From Microcosmobacter mediterraneus (GTDB lineage: Bacteria; Bacteroidota; Bacteroidia; Flavobacteriales; Flavobacteriaceae): a stretch of 64,000 bases of DNA. Below, piece by piece: positions 36,085 through 45,975 of this stretch. The position numbers and the translations under genes were made by a program. The stretch lies in NCBI RefSeq assembly GCF_031846265.1, contig NZ_JAVRIA010000001.1:434001-498000 (forward strand). Direction: 5' to 3'. The notes under the pieces were generated by a model that saw only the letters and a program-made list of their open reading frames with translations, was not told where the DNA came from and made no database searches. The number at the start of each line of letters is the position of its first letter. Positions within the stretch are counted from its first letter, which is position 1.

Positions 36085-36713
36085 AGGGTTTAGCTATTTA
36101 TTTTGGTTTACTTTTTTTAGTCTTGTCTTGTAAGGATAATACGTCTAAAAAGTATTCATCTCCAAATCGAAAAGTGCTTTCAAATTCTAAAAGCAAAGAA
36201 AACCCTGTACCATTTAAAGTGTCTAAAATAGGTGACACTTTAGATGTTTTTAATGGTGTTTATGTAATTTACAATAAGTCAATTTCAAATACCTCTGGTC
36301 GACATCTCACAAAAGATGGCTATAATTTAGGTTTAAAATGGCAATGTGTAGAATTTGTTAAGCGATATTATTTTGAACACCTAAATCACAAGATGTCTAA
36401 TTCTTACGGACATGCTAAAGACTTTTACAACGCTAATTTAAGTGATGGATCTATTAATTCTGATAGGAATCTGATGCAGTTTTCTAATAGAAGTAAAACA
36501 AAACCTAAGGTGAATGATCTATTAATTTTTGATGGTAATATTTTTAATAAATTTGGTCATGTAGCTATAATCTCAAAAGTTAGTGAAGATACCATTGAGA
36601 TAGTGCAACAGAATGTAGGTAAGCATTCAAGAGATACTATTGATTTAGAATTTAAAGACAATAAATGGTATTTAGATGATTCTGAAATTTTGGGATGGTT
36701 GCGGAAAAACTAG
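36081..36713 (+). CDS. CHAP-domain amidase lipoprotein
   Basis: 210 residues. The start is GTG at 36081, overlapping the cysteine desulfurase stop. A lipoprotein signal ends LVLSC (Cys17). The CHAP cysteine peptidase/amidase domain has catalytic Cys89 in WQCVEFVKRYY and His160 in FGHVAIISKV, with Asn in QQNVG as the third residue. The domain hydrolyses peptidoglycan cross-links or glutathionylspermidine-type amides; a lipoprotein in the envelope favours a cell-wall role. It converges with an unknown gene at 36714. Confidence 0.85.
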   Translation: MKGLAIYFGLLFLVLSCKDNTSKKYSSPNRKVLSNSKSKENPVPFKVSKIGDTLDVFNGVYVIYNKSISNTSGRHLTKDGYNLGLKWQCVEFVKRYYFEHLNHKMSNSYGHAKDFYNANLSDGSINSDRNLMQFSNRSKTKPKVNDLLIFDGNIFNKFGHVAIISKVSEDTIEIVQQNVGKHSRDTIDLEFKDNKWYLDDSEILGWLRKN

Positions 36714-37361
36714 CTAATATATTTTGTAACCTATTTCTTTACAAGCTTCTAGGATTGTTTGCTTACCATATTCACCGTATACGCAAATAAATTCTCCGTT
36801 TTGATTAACTATAGCAAAGCTTCCGTATCTAATGTAAAATGGAAAAAATAGTTTTTGGATATTTTTATTTTTATCAAATAACCATTTAAATCTATCTGTA
36901 TGATGAGTTTCAATCCCTTCACTATTGCCATAAACCCATAAGAATTCAAACTTATTAGTTTTTTTAAGTTTACGGATGTAATCTTTATGATACCTATTCC
37001 ATTTAGACAGCCTATTTCCAGGATATTTATTCTCATATCCTGGATAATATTGAATTATTATTATATTATTTCTGTTTATTTTGAAAGTGTTTATTTCATC
37101 AATAGAATGGTACAAAAACTTTAATTGTTCTGGGCTAAGCCTACCCAATCTTTTACTTGGAAATTTTTTGTAGAAATAAGCCGTATCATTTTCGAAATAA
37201 AGATTTATGTTACGAATACCGTTGTAACTACTTTTTCTCTCAAATTCCTCTAAAGAAATAATACTCTCATCAATATCTTGATAATAAATTGGTTTTTCTT
37301 TGTCTTGACAATAAGATATTGAAGAGAATACAATAAAAATTAAAAAGATAAAAGATTTCAT
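36714..37361 (-). CDS. Unknown secreted protein, tandem copy 2
   Basis: 215 residues with a signal peptide (1-18, ending SYCQ). The mature N-terminus DKEKPIYYQDIDESIISLEEF and the C-terminal FVIVN/YGSFAIVNQNGEFICVYGEYG match the preceding gene's product, so they are paralogues. No known domain is recognisable. The ATG overlaps the stop of the preceding paralogue by four bases (ATGA), so they are coupled; both follow a TonB receptor. Confidence 0.78.
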   Translation of the reverse strand: MKSFIFLIFIVFSSISYCQDKEKPIYYQDIDESIISLEEFERKSSYNGIRNINLYFENDTAYFYKKFPSKRLGRLSPEQLKFLYHSIDEINTFKINRNNIIIIQYYPGYENKYPGNRLSKWNRYHKDYIRKLKKTNKFEFLWVYGNSEGIETHHTDRFKWLFDKNKNIQKLFFPFYIRYGSFAIVNQNGEFICVYGEYGKQTILEACKEIGYKIY

Positions 37362-38020
37362 TTATCAGATTTTTTCATTTCATCTACTACATCTAATACA
37401 GTTGGCGCTCCAGATTCTCCAAATACTGAGATATATTCTCTAGTTTTATTATTGATGATGACAAAACTATTGCAAGAGTAGTGGTATTTAAAAAACATAT
37501 TTTCTACATATTGGTCTTTATCTGATTGCCATTTTATAATACCTTTTTTAGTAAAATTAAGCTCACTATCTTTTTGATGAATCCAAAACACTGAGTAGTT
37601 TTCTTTTCTCCTTAAATGTTTTACATATTTAGTACTAAAAATATTTCTTGGAATTTTATGGACATTAAACGTTCTACCACCATTACATTGGTCTTTCCCT
37701 GGATGATAAAGAATTAAAGTATAATAGCTTATAATTTTTTTACTGTTATCTTTAATTTGGTTTAATAGGTTTAAATGTTCATTTTCTTTAAGTATACCAT
37801 AATTTTTTCTTGGTATTAGTTTACTAACAAAACAAGTGTCATTTTCGAGATAAATATTTAAGTAACCACCATTATCAATTGGTTTTCTTTTTTTTTCAAT
37901 AAATATTTTTTTTGTGATTATGGCACCATCAACATCAATGTAATAAATAGGCTTCTCTTTGTTTTGACAAAAAGCTAGCAAGCTAAAAAACAATATAAAA
38001 GATGTAGCAAGATGTTTCAT
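37358..38020 (-). CDS. Unknown secreted protein, tandem copy 1
   Basis: 220 residues with a signal peptide (1-18, ending LAFCQ) and the opening NKEKPIYYIDVDGAIITKK shared with the next gene. The C-terminal CNSFVIINNKTREYISVFGES repeats the other copy's ending. The gene's ATG directly follows the TonB receptor's stop codon with no gap, and its stop overlaps the next start by four bases. Function unknown; the context suggests an extracellular or periplasmic accessory of the receptor. Confidence 0.78.
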   Translation of the reverse strand: MKHLATSFILFFSLLAFCQNKEKPIYYIDVDGAIITKKIFIEKKRKPIDNGGYLNIYLENDTCFVSKLIPRKNYGILKENEHLNLLNQIKDNSKKIISYYTLILYHPGKDQCNGGRTFNVHKIPRNIFSTKYVKHLRRKENYSVFWIHQKDSELNFTKKGIIKWQSDKDQYVENMFFKYHYSCNSFVIINNKTREYISVFGESGAPTVLDVVDEMKKSDK

Positions 38021-40519
38021 TTAAAACCGAGCTGACAATCTTATATTAAAAATACGTGGCGATAAAAAGTTAGGAATAGCAAATTGTCTTTTGGTATACA
38101 CATCTCTAACCCAAGTGTTGGTAATAGAATTTTGATTATTAAACATATTGTAGATTTCTATACCTAAAGATAATTCTTTAAAAGGTTGTTTCCATCGTGA
38201 AGTATATTCGTTTCGTTTCTTTTTCTCACGATCAACCAATACATAAGAAATACCTAAATCTGCACGTCTGTAATCGCGCAAACGCACCTGAAAATCATAA
38301 GGATCTGCATAACTAGGAGAACCACCAGGAACTCCTGTGTTATATACCAGGTTTAAGTACATTTTTAAATCAGGAATATTTGGTACGTAATCCTGAAATA
38401 ATATACCAAACTTAAGACGCTGGTCTGTTGGTCTCGCTATATAACCACGACCATCTATGTTTTCTTCGGTTTTAAGATATCCAAAACTAAACCAAGATTC
38501 GGTACCAGGAACAAATTCACCATTTAGTCGCAAATCTATTCCATAAGCATAGGCTTTGGCATTATTACGCGCTCTGTAACGAATCCTGACATTTTCTAAA
38601 GTATATGGATTAACATCAGACATGTTTTTGTAATAGGCTTCAGAAATGAGTTTAAAAGGTCTGTCCCATATTTTAAAACTATACTCATTCCCAAGAACAA
38701 CATGTATGGATCGCTGCGCTTTTACGTTAGGTTGAACTATACCAGAGGAATCTCGTAACTCTCTGTAAAAAGGTGGCTGATAATACAAGCCTGCGGAAGC
38801 TCTAAAAAGCATATCTTTTTCCCAATCTGGTTTAATGGCAAACTGACCACGAGGACTAAACACTACTTGGTTTGACGAGGTTTCACCTAATTGATTAGGT
38901 ACTTCACTATCAACACTCCAACTATGCATTCTGGCACCAAGGTTATAAAACACTTCATGGTTACCAAGCAAACCTCGCTTGCTCCATTGTGCAAATGCTT
39001 GTATACGATTTATAGTAACACTATTGGTAGCTCTAACATTCTGAAAAGCCGTTAAAGGCCCTTCAAAAGGTGCGTAAGGTTGCTCGTTTGGAAATTGAAA
39101 ATTAGGAGGTCTAATAGAAAATCCTGCAGAGTCAATCACTTCCCACTCAACCAAACGGTCTCTTATATCTTCTCTATTATATTTTATGGACCATTCAATA
39201 GTTGCCTCATTATCAATATCATCTTCAATTTTATAATCACCTCTGTGCTGAACAGTTGTAATTAAGGCATCTAAATCATTACGTGCATGCGTAAGTTGTG
39301 AGCCAATACCTTCACTAAATTCAACTTCACCTAAATTTTCATCTCCAATATTGGTATTAACTTCACCTAATCGGTATTGTGCTAAAATATCAAAATACTC
39401 TTCTTCAGTGGTATGATACGCAGAAGCCATGAGTTTTAGTGTAAGATTTTCATTGACAAAGTAATTAGCTTTAAAGGCGCCAAAAGTGGTTTGGTAACGT
39501 GTTTTTTCTTGACCATCATAGAATACCAATAGCGCAACTGGGTCTTGCAAGGTACCGAAGTTGGTTTGCCTATTTGTTGGCTGAAATTCGTATCGATTTA
39601 ATGATAGATTACCTAGAAAATTTAATTGAAATTTATCCGAGAAATTATAGGTTAAGTAGGTTTGAATATCTCCAAATTCTGGTATAACATTACCTTCTGT
39701 TTCTAAATTATTTAAAATTAAACTATTATTTCTATATCGAAGACCTGTAATTCCAGAGAATTTAGAATCCTTAGACATAGTCTCTACAGCTACGCTACCT
39801 CCAAGTAAACTTAAATCTGTTCTAATTCCAAAGCTAACAGGCTTTCTGTAGGTAATATCTAATACTGAAGATAATCGATCTCCATATTTAGCTTGCCAAC
39901 CACCAGCAGAAAAATCAACGTTTTGAACCATATCAGAATTTACAAAACTTAATCCTTCTTGATTTCCTGAACGTACCAAAAAGGGTCTGTAAACTTCTAT
40001 TTCATTGACGTATACTAGGTTTTCATCAAAATTTCCACCACGTACGGAATATTGGGTACTTAATTCATTTGAAATGTTAACTCCTGGTAAAGTCTTTAAT
40101 ATATTTTCAACTCCAGGTTGTGCGCCTTTTATGGTTCTAATGAGTTCTGGAGAAATTGTAGTAACACCTTCAACTGATTTTCTAGAGTTTCCAATTACTA
40201 CTACAGGTACAATCTGTTCTACATTCTCATTCATTAAAGGATTAAACTCATAAACTTGACCATTTTTTAAGTTTACAGTAATAACAATACGTTTGTGCGA
40301 TAAATGGGTAAATTCTATGGTTAAATCTTGATCACTTGGTATTTTTAAACTAAAAAAGCCATTATTATTGGTTGTGGTTCCTAATGATCCTGCTTTAATA
40401 CTAACATCTGAAAGTGGCTCTTGGTTAGCATCTAAAATAACACCTGTTATGGTTGCGGTTTGTGTAAAACCAAGTATTGGTATTAATATAATGAGTAAGC
40501 GAAAAAGTAGTGCTTTCAA
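38021..40519 (-). CDS. TonB-dependent receptor with carboxypeptidase-like domain
   Basis: 832 residues, TTG start at 40519. A signal peptide (1-19, ending GFTQ) is followed by a carboxypeptidase regulatory-like domain (about 22-108: GVILDANQEPLSDVSIKAGS), a plug domain (about 115-225), then a 22-strand barrel to the C-terminus. It imports a substrate across the outer membrane using TonB energy; no SusD partner or TonB box is visible, so the ligand is unknown. Next, upstream, is a M23 peptidase gene; downstream are two paralogous secreted proteins in one unit. Confidence 0.9.
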   Translation of the reverse strand: MKALLFRLLIILIPILGFTQTATITGVILDANQEPLSDVSIKAGSLGTTTNNNGFFSLKIPSDQDLTIEFTHLSHKRIVITVNLKNGQVYEFNPLMNENVEQIVPVVVIGNSRKSVEGVTTISPELIRTIKGAQPGVENILKTLPGVNISNELSTQYSVRGGNFDENLVYVNEIEVYRPFLVRSGNQEGLSFVNSDMVQNVDFSAGGWQAKYGDRLSSVLDITYRKPVSFGIRTDLSLLGGSVAVETMSKDSKFSGITGLRYRNNSLILNNLETEGNVIPEFGDIQTYLTYNFSDKFQLNFLGNLSLNRYEFQPTNRQTNFGTLQDPVALLVFYDGQEKTRYQTTFGAFKANYFVNENLTLKLMASAYHTTEEEYFDILAQYRLGEVNTNIGDENLGEVEFSEGIGSQLTHARNDLDALITTVQHRGDYKIEDDIDNEATIEWSIKYNREDIRDRLVEWEVIDSAGFSIRPPNFQFPNEQPYAPFEGPLTAFQNVRATNSVTINRIQAFAQWSKRGLLGNHEVFYNLGARMHSWSVDSEVPNQLGETSSNQVVFSPRGQFAIKPDWEKDMLFRASAGLYYQPPFYRELRDSSGIVQPNVKAQRSIHVVLGNEYSFKIWDRPFKLISEAYYKNMSDVNPYTLENVRIRYRARNNAKAYAYGIDLRLNGEFVPGTESWFSFGYLKTEENIDGRGYIARPTDQRLKFGILFQDYVPNIPDLKMYLNLVYNTGVPGGSPSYADPYDFQVRLRDYRRADLGISYVLVDREKKKRNEYTSRWKQPFKELSLGIEIYNMFNNQNSITNTWVRDVYTKRQFAIPNFLSPRIFNIRLSARF

Positions 40520-40531
40520 GTGTGTTAGGTT

Positions 40532-42217
40532 TTATTTTTTATAAAAGGTTGCTTCAAATGTAGAACTATTTCCGACATTATCTGTAACGATAATCTTTAA
40601 ATTATTTTCTGAATCTTGTATTACATTGTCTTCAAAATCATAAACTAATAGATCTGTTTTATAGTCATATTCCATTAAAATCCATTTACCATTTATAGTA
40701 GCTCTATAATTACTTATTCCTGAGTCTTCATCTTCAATCTTAACTTTTAGTTTAGTTAACTTACTTACCCATTTTCTATTCTGAAAGTTAATGGGTTTAA
40801 TTATAGGTTTTTCTAAATCAGCCTCTAATGTAAAGGTGCCTAATAGTTTTGTTCTGGCAGAAATAAGATCTCCTTTTTTAGTGGTGTAAACATAACTTGG
40901 AGTTCTTTTGTAGCCAAACAATCTGGCAATGTAAAGTTTGCTTTTATCCTCTCCTTCATAACTGCTAATATCGTAAGTTATTGTGAGGCTTTTCTGCAGA
41001 GGAATTTCATCTCTATGTAGTGTTAAGGTATCGCTTCTAACACTAAAATCTATATGAAAATCATCATAAAATGTACCATTTGGAATATAAACCGAAACGT
41101 CCTGATCTTTTAAACTAGCAACTTGGTCTGCATGAATAAAATACTGACTAGACAGTTCTGTTTGTATGGGTTTTGGTGCTTTGTATTTACCTAGAATAGG
41201 AATAGTAAGCCAACTTTCATTGCCTTTAAAATCTCTTAATCTTACCTTGTAAACAGATGAGGTGCTGTCTTCAATTTTCAAATAACCATCTGCATTAATA
41301 TCTTTGTATAAACTCAATGAATTTCCGTTCTGTACAAATAACTTTTGTATTCTAGATCGCTTACTTTTATATACCTCATAGTCAATTAAACGATTTATAT
41401 GCTTGGTTTCACTAAAGCTGAAGCGTTTAAAATCTAGTTCAAAGTTTTTATTGCCATTAAAAAAACTCTGTATGTTACTCAATCCGTTTTTATTAGGTGC
41501 CATATCTTGCTGATCGTAACTAACAATACCAAAACCTATTTCACCAAAAGCTTTTATAGGCTCTACAGAATAATCTCCATTTTTATTAGGAATTAATCTA
41601 AGTTCTTTTCTTGAGTAAGAATCGTTAACATGTGAGGCATCTGTTTTAGGATAGGCATAAACCGCAGAAATAAAAGGGGCTTTGGTGTCCTTAATATCTA
41701 TACCAAACAACATTGGGTTTATTGGTCGTTCAGCATTATCTCTTATCTCAAAATGAAGATGAGGACCTCCAGAACCACCAGAGTTTCCTGAAAATGCAAT
41801 AATTTCACCTTTACTTACAGGCAGTTCAGAAGGATCAGGAAACACCTCTACTTCATAGGATTCTTTTTGGTATTGGCATTCTTTAATGTAGCGTTCAATA
41901 GCATCATCAAACTTTTTTAAATGTGCATAAACAGTTACATAACCATTAGGATGTGTAATGTATATAGCTTTACCATAACCATAATGCGATATCTTAATTC
42001 TACTCACATAGCCATCTGCTGTTGCATAAACATTTAATCCTGTACGTTGTTGTGTTTTAATATCTAATCCTGAGTGAAAATGATTAGAACGTAACTCGGC
42101 AAAAGTTCCAGATAATACTAATGGTATATCTAATGGTTCTCTAAAATAATCTTTGGGATATTCAACTTGAGCGGAACATAAACCAGTTAATAATAAAAAA
42201 AAGATCAATGATCTCAT
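40532..42217 (-). CDS. Periplasmic M23 peptidase
   Basis: 561 residues from the ATG at 42217 (a TTG two codons upstream is less likely). A signal peptide (1-16, ending LCSAQ) precedes the M23/LytM domain (about 40-160). The zinc site is His48 and Asp52 in HSGLD, and HLH at 153-155. The long C-terminal region (~160-561) is beta-rich and is typical of the Bacteroidetes version. Such proteins cut peptidoglycan cross-links or regulate amidases. It precedes the TonB receptor by 12 bases on the same strand. Confidence 0.92.
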   Translation of the reverse strand: MRSLIFFLLLTGLCSAQVEYPKDYFREPLDIPLVLSGTFAELRSNHFHSGLDIKTQQRTGLNVYATADGYVSRIKISHYGYGKAIYITHPNGYVTVYAHLKKFDDAIERYIKECQYQKESYEVEVFPDPSELPVSKGEIIAFSGNSGGSGGPHLHFEIRDNAERPINPMLFGIDIKDTKAPFISAVYAYPKTDASHVNDSYSRKELRLIPNKNGDYSVEPIKAFGEIGFGIVSYDQQDMAPNKNGLSNIQSFFNGNKNFELDFKRFSFSETKHINRLIDYEVYKSKRSRIQKLFVQNGNSLSLYKDINADGYLKIEDSTSSVYKVRLRDFKGNESWLTIPILGKYKAPKPIQTELSSQYFIHADQVASLKDQDVSVYIPNGTFYDDFHIDFSVRSDTLTLHRDEIPLQKSLTITYDISSYEGEDKSKLYIARLFGYKRTPSYVYTTKKGDLISARTKLLGTFTLEADLEKPIIKPINFQNRKWVSKLTKLKVKIEDEDSGISNYRATINGKWILMEYDYKTDLLVYDFEDNVIQDSENNLKIIVTDNVGNSSTFEATFYKK

Positions 42218-42371
42218 ATACAAGTAAAGGGTATTGACTAGCTAAAATATTAATTTGTTTGAACCCAACAAATATTGAGTCATTAATTATTATGTTTTGC
42301 TATTGTACATAGTAATACGTGTTAAAACGAAAAAATATTGTGAAACAGTTTTAATTTCTAACTTGGAATGT

Positions 42372-42379
42372 TAACTTTG
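42372..42379 (+). promoter_or_regulatory. -7 element before the coiled-coil/zapA unit
   Basis: TAACTTTG matches TAnnTTTG and lies 25 bases before the ATG at 42404. No TTG occurs at the expected -33 distance. Confidence 0.4.
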
Positions 42380-42403
42380 TGAGGTAAGTATTGTTATTTG
42401 CAA

Positions 42404-42694
42404 ATGAGTAAAATTGAAGATATTGTTGATTCCTTAGAGAATAAAATCAGCAAAGTTCTGCACAAACAAGAGGTTTTGAGGCAAACTAATGCAAAATTAT
42501 CTGAAGAATTAGTAAAATATCAGCAAGAAGTCATAAGACATCAAGAAGAGTTAAGTACTTGGATAGATAAATATGAATCACTCAAAGTAGCCAATGCAAT
42601 GCTAGGCAGTGATGATAATAAACGAGATACTAAGCTCAAAATAAATACATTAATAAGAGAAATTGACCATTGTATAGCGCAATTGTCAGAATAA
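42404..42694 (+). CDS. Coiled-coil protein upstream of zapA
   Basis: 96 residues from the ATG at 42404, almost entirely helical with heptad-like repeats (KISKVLHKQEVLRQTNAKLSEELVKYQQEVIRH), so a coiled coil. It has no signal peptide or membrane helix. The gene is 14 bases before zapA. A cell-division role similar to ZapB-type coiled coils is suggested by position only. Confidence 0.8.
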   Translation: MSKIEDIVDSLENKISKVLHKQEVLRQTNAKLSEELVKYQQEVIRHQEELSTWIDKYESLKVANAMLGSDDNKRDTKLKINTLIREIDHCIAQLSE

Positions 42695-42707
42695 TCTAAA
42701 ACATGTT

Positions 42708-43001
42708 ATGGCAGAGCAGCTTAAAATAAAACTTTCTATAGCCAATAGAGTATATCCATTAACGATAGCTCCAAGCCAAGAGGAAGGTTTACGAAAAGCA
42801 GCTAAGAAGATTGAAGCCATGATTAGTCAATTTGAGCAAAATTACTCTGTAAGAGATAAACAAGATGTTTTAGCCATGTGTGCTTTACAATTTGCATCTC
42901 AAACAGAACAAAAAAATATAGATACTATACATGTTAGTGAAGAGGTTGAAGACAGATTAGCTGCTTTAAACGATTTACTAAAATCACATCTAGTATCGTA
43001 A
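42708..43001 (+). CDS. zapA: Cell division protein ZapA
   Basis: 97 residues. The N-terminus has the ZapA fold (LKIKLSIANRVYPLTIAPSQEEGLRKAAKKIEAMI), followed by a helix (DVLAMCALQFASQ). ZapA cross-links FtsZ filaments at the septum. It follows a coiled-coil gene and is followed at once by a 6S RNA candidate, the zapA-6S arrangement known in several phyla. Confidence 0.9.
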   Translation: MAEQLKIKLSIANRVYPLTIAPSQEEGLRKAAKKIEAMISQFEQNYSVRDKQDVLAMCALQFASQTEQKNIDTIHVSEEVEDRLAALNDLLKSHLVS

Positions 43002-43023
43002 CGTTCTTTAAAATAAAAGGTTA

Positions 43024-43194
43024 CTGCCTACATTAGTTATTATTTTTTGATAAACTCAACGTTAATTCTTTAAAAAGGGTGAGTTTAAGCTGTAAGAACA
43101 AGCCATCTTAGAATGGATCTTCGACCAGTTTGTTAGCCCTAAACTTGTTTTTAAGGAGTTTATACAGAATCCAAAACTGATGTAGGCTTTTTTT
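43024..43194 (+). ncRNA. ssrS: 6S RNA (6S-Flavo type) candidate
   Basis: The terminal stem is formed by GCCTACATTAGTT (43026-43038) and AACTGATGTAGGC (43175-43187), with one G-T wobble, and is followed by a T run ending at 43194, a built-in terminator. Inside, AAACTCA (43052-43058) pairs with TGAGTTT (43080-43086). The whole ~170-base rod-like fold and the position directly downstream of zapA fit 6S-Flavo RNA, which binds the housekeeping polymerase. The identification rests on my reading of fold and context, not on a covariance search. Confidence 0.72.
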
Positions 43195-43212
43195 ATACAC
43201 TAAACTAAAAAT

Positions 43213-44790
43213 ATGGATACAAACACAATATTAATGATCGTAGGTGGAGCAGTTGTTGGTGTTATTATTGGTTATATCATTGCTAAGTCATTAGAAAAAA
43301 GCAATGCATCAAAAATCATTAAAAATGCGCAAAGCGAAGCTAAAACTATATTAAAAGAGGCAAAGATTGAAGGCGAGAGTCTCAGGAAAGAAAAAGAATT
43401 AAAGGCCAAAGAAAAGTTTATTGAACTTAAAGCAGAACATGAGAAAGTTATTTTATCTCGTGATAAAAAAATGGCCGAAGCTGAAAAACGTACTCGAGAT
43501 AAAGAATCGCAAATAAGTAATGAGCTTTCTAGAGCTAAAAAGGCTACGCAAAGCCTAGAAGATAAAATTAAAGATTACGATTTCCGCTTAGAATTTGTTG
43601 ACAAGAAAAAAGAAGAATTAGATAAAGCACACAAAAGCCAAATCAAACAATTAGAGGTTATCTCAGGTTTATCTGCTGAAGATGCTAAAGAGCAACTTGT
43701 AGAGTCACTCAAAGAAGAAGCTAAGACTGACGCCATGTCTTTTGTACAAGATAAAGTAGAAGAGGCTAAGCTAACTGCACAACAAGAAGCAAAAAAGATT
43801 ATAATTAATACCATACAACGTATTGGTACCGAAGAAGCTATCGATAACTGTGTTTCTGTATTTAATATTGAATCAGACGACGTAAAAGGTAGAATCATTG
43901 GTAGAGAAGGACGTAATATTAGAGCCATAGAAGCAGCCACAGGAGTAGAAATTATTGTAGATGATACACCAGAAGCAATTATCTTATCATGCTTTGATTC
44001 TGTAAGAAGAGAAATTGCTAGACTATCACTTCATAAATTGGTAACAGATGGTAGAATTCATCCAGCACGAATAGAAGAGGTTGTTCGTAAAACTGAGAAA
44101 CAGATTAACCAAGAAATTATAGAAGTCGGTAAACGCACTGTCATCGATTTAGGAATTCATGGTTTACATCCAGAATTAATTAAACTCGTTGGTAGAATGA
44201 AGTATCGTTCGTCTTACGGACAAAACTTATTGCAACACTCTAGAGAAGTTGCTAAACTATGTGGTGTTATGGCAGCAGAGTTAGGATTAAACCCAAAATT
44301 AGCCAAGCGAGCAGGACTTTTACACGATATTGGTAAAGTACCATCTTCTGAAACTGATGTAGAGACTCCTCATGCTATTCTAGGTATGAAATGGGCCGAA
44401 AAACATGGTGAAAAATCAGAAGTTTGTAATGCTATTGGAGCTCACCATGATGAAATTGAAATGACAACGCTATTATCACCAATTATACAAGTTTGTGATG
44501 CTATTTCAGGAGCTCGACCAGGAGCTCGACGACAAGTTTTAGATTCTTACATACAACGTTTAAAAGATCTCGAAGCAGTTGCTTTCGGATTTACAGGTGT
44601 TAAAAAGGCCTATGCCATACAAGCTGGTAGAGAACTAAGAGTTATTGTTGAGAGTGAAAAAGTCTCTGATGATGTTGCTTCAAAACTGTCTTTTGAGATA
44701 TCTCAGAAAATCCAAACAGATATGACCTATCCAGGACAAGTTAAGGTTACTGTTATTAGAGAAACCAGAGCTGTAAATATTGCTAAATAG
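43213..44790 (+). CDS. rny: Ribonuclease Y
   Basis: 525 residues, full length. An N-terminal membrane helix (about 5-25) is followed by a long coiled coil (30-190), a KH domain (GRIIGREGRNIRAIE, about 226-240) and an HD domain with catalytic LLHDIGK. RNase Y is a membrane-bound endonuclease that starts mRNA decay. It follows the 6S RNA candidate and converges on xerD. Confidence 0.97.
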   Translation: MDTNTILMIVGGAVVGVIIGYIIAKSLEKSNASKIIKNAQSEAKTILKEAKIEGESLRKEKELKAKEKFIELKAEHEKVILSRDKKMAEAEKRTRDKESQISNELSRAKKATQSLEDKIKDYDFRLEFVDKKKEELDKAHKSQIKQLEVISGLSAEDAKEQLVESLKEEAKTDAMSFVQDKVEEAKLTAQQEAKKIIINTIQRIGTEEAIDNCVSVFNIESDDVKGRIIGREGRNIRAIEAATGVEIIVDDTPEAIILSCFDSVRREIARLSLHKLVTDGRIHPARIEEVVRKTEKQINQEIIEVGKRTVIDLGIHGLHPELIKLVGRMKYRSSYGQNLLQHSREVAKLCGVMAAELGLNPKLAKRAGLLHDIGKVPSSETDVETPHAILGMKWAEKHGEKSEVCNAIGAHHDEIEMTTLLSPIIQVCDAISGARPGARRQVLDSYIQRLKDLEAVAFGFTGVKKAYAIQAGRELRVIVESEKVSDDVASKLSFEISQKIQTDMTYPGQVKVTVIRETRAVNIAK

Positions 44791-44865
44791 TTAAAAAAAA
44801 CATTAAAGATTAGAGTATTTATGGTCTTTTTGAGCTTAAGCTTAATTTTGCTCTAATATCTATTA

Positions 44866-45762
44866 TCATCGTCTAGGATGAAATGTTTCTAAGATATCTT
44901 TTAGATGCGACTTATCTAAATGAACATATATTTCAGTGGTAGTTATACTCTCATGGCCAAGCATCATTTGTATAGCTCTTAAGTCTGCGCCATTTTCTAA
45001 TAAGTGTGTTGCGAAAGAATGCCTAAATGTATGTGGAGACACATTCTTTTTTAAACCAATTTTTTCTACGAGCTGTTTTATTATGGTAAATATCATAGCT
45101 CTGGTCAATTGCTTACCTCGCCTATTTAAAAATAAAATATCCCTATGTTCTTCAGTAATAGTTTGATGATTTCTAATACTATTTCTGTAAATATCAATAT
45201 ACTTCTGAGTAGATGCTCCAATTGGCACAAAACGCTGCTTATCACCTTTACCAGTAACTTTAATAAAACCTTCATTAAAAAAGAGGTCAGAGATTTTTAG
45301 ATTAATAAGCTCGCTTACACGTAGACCACAACTGTATAAAGTTTCTAAAATAGCTCTATTACGCTCGCCTTGAGGTTTTGATAAATCTACTGCATTAATA
45401 ATAGAATCTATATCATTAATATTTAATGTATCTGGAAGTTTTCGTCCAATTTTTGGTGATTCAATGTGTTCTAAAGGGTTGGTTTTTCTATAATTTTCAA
45501 AAACTAGATAATTAAAAAAGCTTCGTAATCCAGAAATTAAACGCGATTGTGATCTTGGATTAAGAGATTTTGATGCATCATAGATAAACGATTGTATGGT
45601 TTCAGAATCTATGGTTACAGGAGAGCTTTCGTTATGGTGCAGATTAAGAAATCCTATTAATCGCTCTACATCATGAGTATAACTATCTATAGAATTCTTT
45701 AATAAACCACGTTCTAATTTTAAGTAGTGCTTAAAATCAGTTAAAATCTGCTTCCAAGTCAT
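44866..45762 (-). CDS. xerD: Tyrosine recombinase XerD
   Basis: 298 residues, usual length. The catalytic set Arg148 (CGLRVSEL), Lys172, His244, Arg247, His270 and nucleophile Tyr279 is complete. With XerC it resolves chromosome dimers at dif. No dif-like site is seen beside it. It is divergent from a small beta-barrel gene. Confidence 0.94.
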   Translation of the reverse strand: MTWKQILTDFKHYLKLERGLLKNSIDSYTHDVERLIGFLNLHHNESSPVTIDSETIQSFIYDASKSLNPRSQSRLISGLRSFFNYLVFENYRKTNPLEHIESPKIGRKLPDTLNINDIDSIINAVDLSKPQGERNRAILETLYSCGLRVSELINLKISDLFFNEGFIKVTGKGDKQRFVPIGASTQKYIDIYRNSIRNHQTITEEHRDILFLNRRGKQLTRAMIFTIIKQLVEKIGLKKNVSPHTFRHSFATHLLENGADLRAIQMMLGHESITTTEIYVHLDKSHLKDILETFHPRR

Positions 45763-45975
45763 TTAATAATCAGCTTATAAGAGTAAAATTAAGTTATTAT
45801 CTAAGTAATATGTCGTATTTTTTACAGTAATTGTTAATAACGATAAAATTAAAATTCTGAAAATCAATTAATTAAATTTTTATGTTTATTAAATTGTTAA
45901 TAAGTAGCTTTTTATTTTTTAATATGTCAAAAAAAAGTGTTTAGTTTGCTTATCAATTTTAAAACTTAAAGAATT

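Noticed and set aside
44791..44865. Possible hairpin between rny and xerD (ATTAGAG with CTCTAAT)
   Set aside because: The arms are short, far apart and lack a T tract, so not called a terminator.
45222..45242. Sigma-54-like TTGGCAC inside xerD
   Set aside because: It has the -24 part, but no GC at the required 10-base distance, and it is within a coding region.
44866..45975. Search for a dif site next to xerD
   Set aside because: No palindromic ~28-base sequence of dif type was found in the flanks; XerD need not lie next to dif.
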